Source of the DNA: Stercorarius parasiticus | Lineage: Eukaryota; Chordata; Aves; Charadriiformes; Stercorariidae | Reading direction: 5' to 3' | DNA length: 64,000 bases | Assembly (NCBI GenBank): GCA_013396915.1 | Contig: VWZL01001362.1 | Location: 358,893 to 422,892, forward strand | Shown here: in pieces, positions 1 to 13,300 of the stretch | Position numbering within the stretch: position 1 is the stretch's first letter | Layout: each line of letters starts with the position of its first letter | The notes under the pieces: model-generated | What the model saw: the letters and a program-made list of their open reading frames with translations, nothing else | Told to the model about the DNA's origin: nothing | Database searches by the model: none | Position numbers and translations under genes: made by a program

Positions 1-1062
1 AGGAGGGAGTTTCCTTGTGCCTAAGAAGTGTAGCTAAGGATAATAGACTAGATCTCACTTCACAGCTCACAGTTCCTTAATTAGCAAAATGACATGCCAA
101 CAAATGGTGTACAGTTATCTCTTGTACGTAGTTCTTGGAACTGTGAACTTTAATCTCAGCATTTAATTCCATTTCCAGTCAGTCTGTCATCCCACACGTG
201 GAGAATAGAGAGCTGTGTGTGGGTTGCTGTACTGGTCTGAACCCCAATCTCACATGCAGTCAGTCCAAAGTATCTCTACCACTGTCGCTTAATAGGTCAA
301 ACAATGTCATGGCTAACCAAAAATAGTAGTGATTCCGACAGTGATGAGATTTTGTTGATGTCTTTCTGTGCTTCCATTTCAGTTTATGTGGAAGATGAAA
401 GAAGTAGAACTTTTGGTTTGGCTTAAAGTATATGGTGGTCTTTTGTCTGAGCCTTAAATTAAAAATAAATACCAAGGAAAGTAATATTTGTGGTGGAGGA
501 AGGGTTTTAAAAAAAAAAAAAAAAGTATCAGCTAACCCATGTTACAGATGGTAAGAGCTTCTTGCCATAGGTCACCAGCTGAAGTTCCATTTCCTTTGTT
601 AGTATTTAATGTCTTTTCTTATTGCATTAAATAGGTATGCAGACTCCTTCCTTCCCTGAATCCAGTGACAGGCAGTGACATTTTAGAGTTGTGTATTTTA
701 TTTTGTTTTAAAGACATAAAATACGTCTACAGTTGGTATAAATGCCTTCCTTGGTGTCGCTTTTTGTGGCAAAGCCAAGTGGACCGCATCAGCTATCCAA
801 TAATTCCAGGTGTTGAGGTACTTGCAATTACATAGTGTGGGTACAAGTCCTTTGCATTGTGTTGCTCTGATAATCGGACACCTTTCACTAGTGCTGAAGT
901 TGACCTTGCAGAAAAATAGGGAGCTAAAGGGCAGCAATCTGTAATGATGTGCATAATAGATCGCATCACAAATAAGGAAATGAATTTGTGTTTTAATGAT
1001 TTTATGCTAGTAATACGTTTGATGAAAATGCCTTATCGACTTTGCTGTTCTATCTCTGCCAG
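1..1062 (+). other. CC2D1B intron (5' part outside window)
   Basis: No exon of CC2D1B was found here; the first half of DM14-1 must lie upstream of base 1. It contains a run of 16 A at 509-524 and otherwise unremarkable A/T-rich sequence. Confidence 0.75.
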
Positions 1063-1336
1063 ACGCTGGAAACCATGCTGGCTGCAGTGAAGAAAGGCAA
1101 AAAAATCAATGAGGAAGAAATGCCACCTCCTGTTGCAACAGGGAAGAGTTCTTCTCACTTATCTCAAGCCACAGGAGTGGAGCTAGAGAATTCAGGAGAT
1201 TCAGTTGGTGTCCTACCAGAGAATAAAGCTGAGTCTGCTGCAGATGATGAGCAGAAAACCTCTCATGAGGCAGCGCAGCATCTGGAATCTGAGTCTCTGC
1301 AGGGTCATGCTGCTTCTAGTCCTACCGTGGAAACAG
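1063..1336 (+). CDS. CC2D1B: CC2D1B exon a: end of DM14-1 and acidic linker
   Basis: The acceptor is tctgccag and the exon begins in phase 0 with TLETMLAAVKKGKKINEEEM, the conserved end of the first DM14 repeat. The rest (to residue 91) is a low-complexity Ser/Glu-rich linker. The chosen donor reads aaacag|gtacca, which is weak at positions +4 and +5, but it leaves phase 1 as the next exon requires. The exon that encodes the start of DM14-1 is not in the window. Confidence 0.88.
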
Positions 1337-4300
1337 GTACCATGATCTGAGAAGATAAGCGGTTGCAATACTATTTTACTGTTACATCTTTCTTGATATT
1401 TGTGTTGTGTAGCAAAGCACTGCTTGTGTTGGAACTTCCCTGCTGACTATTTCAGATGGAATTGTCAGTGGGATGCTGAATTTCTGGCAGTGGAATCAGT
1501 TATTGTTATAGAGCTCTTACATGCACGGTATCACTGTCTTTCACTTAACTTTTCCTGTGCCTCAGTTTCTGTATTTTTTTCTTTATAATTGGGAAAAGTG
1601 GGATTGTTATGTCTGGTAGGACTTCTGGACTTTTGTAAGATGACTATGTGATTCAAAGCAAAAGAGGACTAATGCAGGTTTGAGTAGATGGACACAGCAA
1701 GTGGTGCACACCACTTGCATACTCTGTGCAACGTCTCAACATTGGTTCATTCTCACAGATCTCCAGAACAGCAGAACACGAGCAATACTTCTTATGAGGC
1801 AGAAGGAGTATAAATTAGCAGCTCTAAAAGCCAAGCAGCAAGGGGATCTGGAGAAAGCGAAGGAATACATGAAGGCAGGCAAGGTATGCATGCAAGAGAT
1901 CCTGAATGCTAAACATACACTATGCTGTACCCAAATTCAATGAGTGTCTAATACTCATTGTGGCAGCTAGTAAGTCTTGGACACACTAGAATAAATGTTC
2001 TGCTTTGTTTTTTCTGCATTAGAAATTTAATGTTGTCTTGGAAGCTTTGGATAGCGGGCAGCCAATAGACCTCCAGAACATGCCTCCATCTCCTCAGGGT
2101 AAGGCTTGTCTTACAAAAAACATTTTAGAAGTCTCTCTATGCTGTAATGGAATGATTCTGAATTTGATTGCAAAGAAGAATTGAAGATTGCTTAGGTCTG
2201 AGGCTTACTGCATATTCAAATTCTAATCAAGACCAATGAAGAAAAATGGGGTATTGGTATTTATATTGAAGTTACTCTCTGTGAATTACAACTTTAGATA
2301 ATAGCAGCCGGTATTTGAAGTGGAAGGGAAAGAAGGGTAAGGGCACATTCTTAAAGTTTACTGTAATACTTGACGGTGTTACGTGTTTCAACTAAAGTTC
2401 ATGTTTCAGATTGAGGTCAACAAACAGATTGCAGTGCATTAAAGTTGAAATCTTAAAGCAAGTTACCAATATTAAAAATGCTTTGATCGTTGTAAGAGAG
2501 TTTTTAAAAAATAAATCTAGTATCACCACCACCAATTAATATTTGGTCTGTGTAACTCAGTGTTTTAAACAACTTCAGCAGATTATTCTAAGAAATTAAA
2601 TGACAGATTATTTAATTTCAATAAATCATGAGATTTATGACTCCTTAAGTTATAAACTGATCACCAAATGGCACTAGAGAGAAACTTCACCCATGGTATA
2701 ATGTTGCCTTAAAAAGTGCAAGATTTTTGCAGCAGATATTTTTGTAGTTTTCCAAAATAACCACTGTTACACAGTGCCAGAAAGTTGGGTGTCTGAATAT
2801 ATGGTATTACTTGCTTCCCTTTTTCAGCACATCTTTTGTTACTAGGATATTTTAGTCAATTAGCAATCTTGTTCACTCTTTCCATCTGCCAAGATACCAA
2901 GTTATATTTTGGGGAGAGAATTCTTAGAATACTTGAACTGGGTTTACTTCNCAAGCAGCACTAGCTTAAATTAAATCAGCACTTGAGATTTTCTGTTAGA
3001 AAGCATTTTTGCTGAATAATGGGAACCTTAGACTTACCTAACCATGCAGATGTTGTTTTGAAGCCAAGAAGCTTTCAGGAAGATGATGGGATCAAATTGA
3101 TGGTTTTCTGAGTAGCATGGTTTGACTTGCTGTTTATGGAACACTATGAAACTTCCTGCTTTCCTTGCTTTGCAGATCTTGAAAGCCTAGGAAACATACA
3201 AGATGCATCCAAGCAAAAGGTACCAGCTCCAGTGGGAAGTTCCCAGGATCTTACAACACTTGAAGCTTCAGGTAGGACTTTTGGGTTTCTGTAGCAAGCC
3301 ATAAAAATAGCAGGGCTGGAAGGCACTTTCAGCTCTGCCCTGTCCCACTGAACTGCAGCAGGGTTGAGTAAACCCAGCTAATATTCCTGAACATTGTTTG
3401 TTGCTGATCCCATCTATACTTTTTTTTCTGGATTGATAATGGAAGAAGTTAAAAAACTTTCTTTAGAAGAATTGTATTCATAATAAGACTTCACAAATGA
3501 TGTTTTTATCTCTGCAGAAGGTAAGGAAGGGGGGGAAAAAGGCAGCTCATACATTTTGAAATCTGAATCATGTGGCATTTCATTGTCTGTCTTACTTCAA
3601 GCTTCCCTGCAGCAGCCAAAAACAGTGCTGGAAGCGTTGCAGCAAAGGCTTGAGAAGTACAAGTCAGCAGCAGCACAGGCTAAAGTGAGTGGGGATGATC
3701 GGAAAGGCAGGATGCACGAGAGGATAGCCAAGGTAAGACGGAAGCGTAGCAAGCCATTTGAATTAGTTCTCTTGCTGAAGACTTTTTCAAGGCTGAAATA
3801 ATTTGTGTGTTGTCCTTCTATTTGAAAAGAGCTCCAGCACGGAAGCTGTAAAACAATTGGAGGAAGGAGAAATAGAGACAATGCACATATTATAGCAAAA
3901 TACTGTGTATTCTGCAATATTTATGCTGCTTAAATACAGATGATTACTAATTTACAGCCAATTTGATTTTATGTCTTACTGAGTGCCTTTGATTACAGCA
4001 ATACCAGGATGCCATAAGAGCCCATAAAGCAGGAAGAAAAGTGAATTTTTCTGAGCTACCTGTTCCTCCTGGTAAGTGTGAATATAAAATGTCCTGATAG
4101 CAATTTTTGTGTATCTACTGGGCCCTGAAGGAGGCATGCAGATATTGCCTCCACATCTTGTGGAACAGCTCTTCCTTTTTCTAGTGAGTAGGATGGCCTT
4201 GCTGTTTGATAGTATTGTGAAACTGCTTGTTAGTATCCTCCCAAATTTTCACGCTGGTGAATATTCCTGACTACTGACTGCTGTTTGACAGCATTGGAAC

Positions 4301-7300
4301 TTGAAAGTGGCCCTATTGGAAAAGTTGAACAACTTAACCATGGGGAGGCGCTGAAAATGTCACCTGTCTGTCCTCTGTGCCAGTCCTCCTAGAGGAAAGA
4401 GTAAACTTAGGATATATTTGCTTCTTAGTTTACTGGAAGGAGATCTTTGAAACTGAAAAAACGTGTGATGTTTCCCATTCTGTTTATTCCCAGCAGGAGC
4501 CTCAGAACTCTATATTTAATTTAAATATTTTCTTGCAACACCTGGCAAGTCAGATCAGTGTTGCAGCTCTGGTTGGCTAGTAAAAATAGTCTATGGAGAT
4601 CAAGCAAATCATGCCCGTGGTCACACTGAGACAGTGACAGAGGCAGAAACTGAACCTAGTTCTGGACACACTCTGTGTCCTTTTTGTCTTCTTCAGAACG
4701 TATAATGCTGTGTTTGTAAAAGTTTGGGCAAGGTCATCTATGAATGCTCCACCTCTGGTTTGCGTGATACTGTTTCCCCCCTAGGAAGCATCATTCCTTC
4801 TATCTTGTGCCTGACGTGTTCTTCTGAAAAGATACACTCAGCACTGCTGAGTGGTGTCTAGATTTTTTTAATTTTAAAACAAGCCAAACCAAGCCTAGAA
4901 AAGGGACGTGGACCTTGTGGCTTTTTTGTCACTGTCAAATGTGGCAGTGGTAAGTGCTGTAGTAGTAGTAAAGTTAGGAAGTGCCAGCTCTGTTGGGTTG
5001 CATACTGCTTGGAAGCTGTCCCTGAAAAGCAGTTTAGCATCCCTTATTCTAGAACATGATCTGTTTCTTGGTGGTTATCAGTTTCTGTAAGTGTGAGGTA
5101 CTCCATATTTACACCTCTGAAAATATGTCTAACTCCTCAGTTTCCTTGCACGTCAGCTGCTTGTTTTTCAGACATCATTTATAGGCCATATGATTTGCAT
5201 TGAAGACAACCATTAGGCTGTCACTGGAACCAACAATGAGATTATAAAGGACTGGCAATGCATTTCATTGCATCTGGATGATGATAAGTACCAGCCTTGA
5301 CCTCCTTGGAGACAGAAATGCTGCTGAGTAATGGATCAAATGTCACATGGGGCAGCAGCATAGGATTCTCTGTTCTGCCTGCTTGCGTACCTCAAACTTG
5401 TTCTGTCCCTGTAGCAGCCACCTCTAGGTTTAGAAGCAGTTTAGTCATAATTTCTTGGCACTTCTAATGAGACTGGCAACAAAAATACTTCCTATGTATA
5501 ATGAGATCAATCTTATTAACAGATGTTTTATAGTAGTGGCTCTGGGCCTCTTGTTTGAAGCTGACACTGAACTAGTAGTGTGGAAATGAGAATTTATCTT
5601 CCATCATTAAGCCTTACCCCTATCCTTAAAAGGATAATAAAATAATGAAAAGGATTTTTCTTCACATACTTCACATCTAACTACTGTGATCCTGCCTTAC
5701 TTTGCAGCCTCTGCATTGGAGTTGATTTTCAGCAGAGGCTTAGTGTGTTATCCAGATGTCAATGATGTGTTGTTTATTACTCCGTGGGGTAGGACTGATT
5801 TTCTGCTGGACTGTGTATCAACTAAGGTGAGGCAGCAGTGAGGGGGGGAAAAAGAGCCAGCAACACTTTGTACAATCCACTGTCCTTCTATGCAAAAGAA
5901 AAAGACTAAATTCTTTGCTGGTTCTGGAGGGATCTCTGTTAGCAAAATTGAGGTTGTGAGGTTCCTTGGCTGACTGCCAGTCAGTCACTCAACTTAGAAA
6001 ACTGTGCTCTGTTATTGCATCATTTTAGCATCATCCCTTTAAGCCCGTATATCTGAGACATCTGATCTTAAGCCCACCACTCTGACTTTATCTAGCAAGG
6101 CTTTGTGGCCTTGGCCTCAGTCTAGTTACACTGAATTCTTAGATAATATATGCTTGGATAGAAATAGCTTTACAGAAAAGAAGAAATGCGGAAGACAGAA
6201 CATAGGTTTTATGCAACTCTCTACTTCTGTATTCCTTTTCTCCTCAGGATTTCCCCCTCTTCCTGGTGTTGCAGCAACGGATGGTGACAGCACAGTAGCT
6301 GCTGTTCTGGAAAGTGCCAGCAAGCTGGCAAACATGGAAGAGAATGATGAAGAGGAGGAGGTTAGTAGGATGTGAAAAAGTTAAAATGCTGTCTCTTGTG
6401 GTATGCAGAGGTGAGGCCGTTGGATTTCCAGTCAAGCAAAGGTACTGACATGAAATACACCTCCCGGAAGTCTAAAGAGTACAAGATTCTCAGTAGTAAT
6501 TTCAGTTTACATTGTAGTGTAGAGGAGAGAGAGAGATATGAGATGTTATTACAGTCAGTACCTACAGAGTCTAGGAGTCCAGAGTTTGGCTCTTTCGTAA
6601 GTGTCTTTTATGTGGGTTTTATTTCCAAAGCAAACACTTCAGATCCTGGCCACCCCTTTACATTGTTCTAAAGTACTTAAGCCTGTACTTTGATCCTTCA
6701 TCCCAGTAGCTCCAGTTTGTGTTTTCCCAAGATGTTCAACACTTATTGCTTTTTGTCAGGCAGCACCAACCTTTTGACTTTGGTTTGATGTCTTTATCTC
6801 TCTGGATTTGGTTGCTGATTGTTTGTGCTTTCAGACCGAGTGCCTTTTAATGGATGATGTTTTTTCTGCATGTACCTACTTTTTTCGAAATCACTGCGTT
6901 GTTGAACATTCCTTTTGTCCCTTCGATAGCGGAAGTTTGATGCTTGTGTAGGTCAACTACGTACTGGCGTGGCATGGCTCATAAACCCCCAGAAGTTAAA
7001 ATTTGCTGTCTGGAATGTTATGCTCCCCTCAAAAGTGATACCAGAAGGCTGATACAGTGATAACTATGGCTGTTGATGCTTGAGATGCTGTCCTCAACTC
7101 TGGAATAGATTTTATGCATTTAATGTGAAATTCTTTTTGTTATGCTAGAATGAACCTCTGACACAGGCCCCAGTTGCCAAGAAGCCTGCTCAGCTGCCTG
7201 GAAAGCCGACTCAAGTTGTTAAGCCAATTACAGTGCCATCTGCCGTAGCTGAGGAGGAGAGCTCTCCTGAGCATGTGAAACGAGCTACGTCACCCTCCAC

Positions 7301-10300
7301 CCTGGACAAGGCAGAGTCAATGGATCATCTCCCACCAGCTGGTAAGGTGAAGGGATCGTCATTCCCAGTGATCCATGTGCAAGTTGTTTGCACTAGTTTA
7401 GTTTAATACCTTGTTAAAGACTTCGTTTCATTATATTTTAGATATGAGCCTGTGTATGTGTGGCACAGATTTCCTCTGACAGGAGACTCAATATATGTGT
7501 CTGCTGGAGGGCAGATCCAGACCAGCCATGCAGCTTTATTTCACAGAGGCAGCGCGTGTAATTATAAGGGTGATTGGGTTTTTAATTAATTTTGATGTAA
7601 CAAGTGTATCGATTCATAATGTTTAACTCTGCTCACAGTTGAACTCTACGTATACACCATTAAAATGGACAGCTTGCCAGTGTGAATTATTCATTGATCT
7701 AATGCAGCTTCCTACATCAAGCAGTAGTTTCTGCCTAGTGCTTCATGCAAGGATCTCACACTGGCATATAGGTGGTAGTTCATCAATCTCTAGTCCTCCT
7801 GTTGCTAAGGTCACTAAACAGTTCTCTGTTCAAGATTAATTGTACAGATAGTAAGGGATAGGCACCACCTCACAGTGTGATTTGGGCGCACACCAGCAGT
7901 GTTGAGGGTGTCTCTGTTTCTCTTGTTATGCCTTGGCTATAACCCCATCATTCTTCTTCCATTCTGCCCTGGGTGGCTCCCTCAGAGCAAAGCAGAACTG
8001 CCTAGTTGGCTGATGTGAGTTGTTTTGCAGAGTGCAAAGCCATTTCACAGTGCTGCTGTGATTAGCTCATAACTCTTCTCTCTAGAAAACTCCATTACTT
8101 GTTTTATAAAGACCACTAAAATATAGTACTTGTCCATTTTGGCTTTGAAAAATCTATGAATCCTCAGGAGATTGGTTTTTTTGCAATTTTAGCTGACACA
8201 TTAAATCTCTTAAGTGAATTGCCCTAGACTTAAGCTGTGAAGGAATTGATAATACCTGATCTCTGGTGTTACGGTGATCTCTCTGGGTATTTCAAGTATT
8301 TTAATATTAGACCATTAGGTGCAGCAAGGACCTGGACAGATTCTTGATTTTCACAACAAAATGACAGTACTTCACTATTGTAAAGCTATATTTCACTAGC
8401 CAAAGTGCGTTCTGCGATCCAAATGTAACCTCCTTTCCCCTGGAATTACAAAGTGCAGCTTACAGCTGCTGGTAGCTGATGAATCAACTGTAAAAAAACT
8501 GTCTTTTTTTCTTGTTGGAGAGCGCAAGGCACAGGGAGGTGTGGGAGTGGAGTGGAGCAGTTGCACTTAAGGCCTGTACCAGGAAAGTCAAGGAGCCAAG
8601 ATCAGTTGGATTAATGGCTTTGCTCAGTCCATTCTCCACAGATTTTCTTTGAAAATACCTGTGCTCTGTGTCTCAGCCTTACAGAGCACACTGTGGGTTT
8701 TGTCTCAGTGGAATCTGGGCTAGCTACCTTGTCTAATTAGTTTGGTTTTGGCTGATTGGGCAAATTGCTTCCAGCAGGACAGCAGGCTCTTTTGCGAGGA
8801 TGGGAATAAGTTGATCGTCATCTCACAGCAGTGAACATAGTGTGAGAGTCATACTTGCTTGCTGAGTCAGGCACCTCTTGCAAGTGTTGTTTAGCTTGTG
8901 TAATGTCGAGTAGAGTGCAGTGATGAATACAATATGAGTATCTTTGGAAATGGCTGTAATCGGCTCATGCTGTATCGTTTCCTAAGTGAGGTATAGGAAG
9001 AGGCAGGATGCACTGACCTGTTGCAATGTAAAGCAATCTTTGCTGACTTGTGTGGTTGTCCTTACTGTTTTGGGAAGGAAAGAAGAGACACAAAAATTAA
9101 TAAGAAGCTAAGATGGCAAGGAATTATAAATAAGCAGAGGTGGGTATGTCTCAGCATGCCTGCACACATTGGTTCATCTGGGTTTTCCTTGACAGATCAA
9201 GGGAGATGAAAGAAAATGAGTACAGAAGATGCTCATAATATTCGCTGTCTGTTACAAGTTAAGATGTCAAGCTGAAAGTTTGATTTCAACTTCTTCTTTG
9301 GACCAGTCAGCTGTACTGGAGTCTCTCCTGCTGTAATTACTGTTGTGACACTTCTGAAGTGCTGTATGGTTTTTTGATGAAGGATGCCGTGATAGAAGGA
9401 AGCTCGTTTCAATTTCAAGTATCAGAAAAAGAAATTGGCCAAGAAACAATTAAGTGCAGTAAGGAAATGTCCTTATTCGGTATCTGTACATTTACTGAAC
9501 TTTTTCTGCCTATAAACTGAGTGTGATAAACCTGTTTCAGGGGTATGGCAGTGTCAGATGAGTGAGGGTTCTTATACAACTGTTTTTCAGCTAGGGAACA
9601 GCTGGAATTTCTGGAGAACAGAAAGAAGCAATACATGAAGGCGGCCGTCAAAGCAAAGAAGGAAAATAACCTTGAACAGGCTAAGATGTATCTCAGAACA
9701 GCTAAGAGCTTTGACCCAAAGATTGAGCAAGCAAAATGTGGCAAACCTGTTGATATTTCCAAGGTTAGTAGGACTGTTAGTATTCTGCTTTGTTTCATAT
9801 TCTTGGACATCTAAATTCTTACTTAAACAGTGAATGACTTAATAGATATTTCTGGGCAAAAATTAAGTTTGCTCAAGTGACAAATCTGGAAATTCCTGAG
9901 CCGTGAAATTCCCCTATATTTTTTATTTTAGTTTTTGTTTCATTTGTTTCCTCTGCTGCTCCTCAAACGTGCCAAATTTTGAGAAAATTTAGTCTCCATG
10001 AACCATTTTCTCTTTGATTTACAATGGCACACCTAAACCATGCAGCTTGGAAGTATTCCATGGGCTTAGGGTGTGAGTACATCTCTTAGCTGTGTCCTAA
10101 CTCCATTTTGGGATGAGGATCAGGTGCACGTGATACAATGATGCCCTGGTTTCTCTTGCTGTTTGGGTAGATGGGGAAACCAAACTGCACTCTAATAGCT
10201 CTCTTGACCTGAATAATCAGGCAACTAGGCCTGTAAGACATTTTGCAGGGGTTTATGACTTAATCAGTTGTCAGGCAGTGGTGTAAGTAGTGGTTGGGTT

Positions 10301-13300
10301 GGAATTGCCTTGAGAAGAAAAACAGCCCATCTCCCTTCACTGACCTTTCCATACGTTCTGACTGCTTTTGCCTGCTTCATTTTTTCCTATAAGAGCTCTG
10401 AAATGTGGTGTTCTTGTGTTGTAGCTGCCATCACCCCCTACAGATGATGAGGGTGATTTTATCTTCATACACCATGAAGATGTTAGACTGTCTCAGAAAG
10501 CAGATGAGGTATATGCACAGCTCATAAAATTGCTGAAGGATCAACATGAGGTGACTGCTTTATCTTTTTTGAAAAAGTTCTGGTCTTGGTTTTTTTTACA
10601 TTTTTCTGGCTTTTATTAATGTTATAATCCCATCATTATTTCTCTGGGGTCTTTTGTTCTTCTTCTAAAATACTTCTGATTTTGTGCGTCCTACAGTGGA
10701 AAATTTTCAGAGTTGGATTCTCTGCTAGTTGAAGTCAAAGGGCGTGCTTGGAGATTGAGACTATCAAGTTATCGCTGTTAAACACAAGCACTGAAGTTTG
10801 TATATAGTACCCGGATGATTAAGCCTAGCCCTTGGGTGAACCTCACATCTAGAAATTAAGCGCTTAAAAAGCAGTAGGGCAGAACAGCTCAAACAAATGC
10901 TGTGCTCAGCTTTGGGTTTAAAGGACTCAGGGTGTGGATGGTTTTGGGTGACTTGGGAAAACTCTTGGGCTTTTCTTAAATTAGGTTGTCATCAACCTCA
11001 AAACTCTCTGCCAGTCATGAATCTGTGTGTAAGACCACTGAGTGCATCTGTATTTGTTTGGTTTTGTTTCTGTTGACAGAGGTGTTTGCAGTATTCCAAG
11101 CAATTCATGCATCTGGGAAATGTAGCAGAAACAACTCGGTAAGACCCACTGCCCGCTGTTAATCATCCCACAACGTGGTCAGTTCAGGCTTCAGTCTGCC
11201 TGACCCCTCTGAAGATAATTGATAAGCTTCTCATTATGTGAAAGCATCAGTAACTGAGAGGCCTGCATCTCCAGGTTGCTCTCAGACCTCTGGTCTGAGG
11301 CTTACTCTGTGGCCTGTATCTCGCAGAATGCTCTGATGTTCCAGTACCTGTGTAGCTTTTCTATTGTTTGTTTGCCTTTTCTATAGGTTTGAGAAACTGG
11401 CACAAGGTTGTAAAAAAGACATGGACATCCTACAGCTCGCACGAGCGCAAGGAATGGATCCTCCAAGCCATCACTTTGAGGAAAGAACCTTTAAAATGAT
11501 AAGGTGTGGAAAAACAAATGGATTTCTCAGGCAGACTGGAATGAGTTTTCTGATTTCTAGCTCTTGTTTAGGGAACTGTGCACTTCAGCAAACTCGGGTG
11601 GCACCTAGGGTTAGGCTCGTTCCTGAAAGGATGCTCTCAACAATTTAAATACAAAGAAGTTGTTCTCTAACTTCTCTTCTGGGTTCTTTTGTTTTCAAAA
11701 TATCTTCAGCTTCATCTCATATTCTGCTTCTTCTGCCACTCTTCCTTCCTCTGTATTTCTCCCTGAATCCTGTTGCATTTGGACTTTGTTTGTGGCACTT
11801 CTCACTATACCCCAGAGATGTTTTTATCTCAGTTTGTGCTCTTTCCTTGCTCTTTGGTAATTTATGAACATGATCTGTGTACAAGTGCACTATTGAAAAA
11901 GGTGTGACAAATACCAGCGGCATCCTGGTCTGGTGGTGGATCAGGTGGTGGTGGGCTACTCGGATGAATACACTTTTTTGTCTTTATTTTTTCACAGGAT
12001 ATTTTCTGAGCTCAACAGCACAGAAATGCACCTTCTTATTGTCAGGGGGATAAACCTCCCAGCTCCGCCAGGTATGTACTCAAAAGGGCATATCGGCTTT
12101 TTCCTCTGAGTAGGTGAGGAAAGAGGTGGGGGGTGATTTTTTTCCTACTGTGAAGACCACTTCAGGAGTCAAGACCTTTGTAGGCAGCACTCACTAAAAC
12201 AAAATAACCTCATTTCAGGCTCAAGCCCCCAAAAACCATTAAATGGTATTTGGAAAAAAAAAAAAAAAAACAACAGAAGACTAAAGATAGTTTGGGTTCC
12301 ATCTGGACAGAGGGAAGAACTTTTAAGTTGTCCTGGTTTCGCTCATAACTGGGTAATAGTTTAAGTTTCATGTCTATCTCCTATTTTGTGATGAGTGCCT
12401 GCCACCTTTGTGTATGGACCCTTCAGTAGACAGGGAGTTGCTCTTGCCAGTGTTACTGCTTTTGGTCCCTTGTTTCTGGGAGCTTGTAAACCTGCTCCCA
12501 GTTTACAGGGAGTTAAAGTGCTAGACTGTCTCAGGACTAAGAGCAGCGTTAAGAAAAGTAGGTGTTTTCCTTTGGATGTCAGCTTTCTATGGATTGTGGT
12601 TTGATGGATGTGTTTTTCAGTTGTCAAGAGACAGGTCACGAGTCCTACAGAAAATCAGTTAGGTGCTCGTGAAAATTCTGCTCAGCATTACAGATGCAAT
12701 GAAAATACCTATGTTGGCTGGTTGTTGTCTCATTCAGGTGTATCGCCAAGAGATTTGGATGCATTTGTGAAGTTTGAATTTCAGTACCCGAGTGCGGTGA
12801 GTGTGTGTCCTGGCTCGTCTGTTCCTCAACCTGTGACCCTTGCCACTGTATTAGCTTGTGAGGGCTTCAAGGAGGAAGTCTAGGTTTTCTTACGGAAAGG
12901 GAAAACACTTCTAGGCATACTGCCTGAATTTATTTTTAAAAAATAAAGTTTTTCTGAGAAACAGAACTGATGAATCTGTTTCCTGCAGATTTGAGCTTTG
13001 CTGCACCTTTCTCTTGATGTTCTCCACACCACCTTACACTTAGTGGTGTGGTGTCTCCTTCAGGCTTGCATGTTCTGTGGCTGGCTGACCACCAGCTTAC
13101 TGCTAAACAGCATTCACAGTGCTGAGCCATGGCCGCCTTTTGCCCCTGAAGATGCTAATCAGACCGTTTCCAGTGTTTGCAAAATCTGTAGAAGTTCATT
13201 TCTTTCAGGGGTGCAGTGGTAACTTCAACCAAACACAAGGGCATGCAAAATTCTCAGTAGGGGAGAGGGGCCACCTTGGATGTGATCTCCCTCCAAGTCC

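Noticed and set aside
3310..3365. Possible CR1-like stretch (gggctggaaggcactttcag)
   Set aside because: Only one short block resembles CR1 and the rest does not follow in order, so it was not called.
3611..3615. Tandem AG acceptors (ctgcagcag) inside the DM14-3 exon start
   Set aside because: Using either AG would put the conserved KTVLEALQQ segment out of frame with the upstream phase-1 exon. The acceptor at 3600-3601 keeps frame.
9415..9810. 131-codon minus-strand open frame over a CC2D1B exon
   Set aside because: It is the antisense shadow of the DM14-4 exon at 9591-9763, whose plus-strand translation is clearly conserved.
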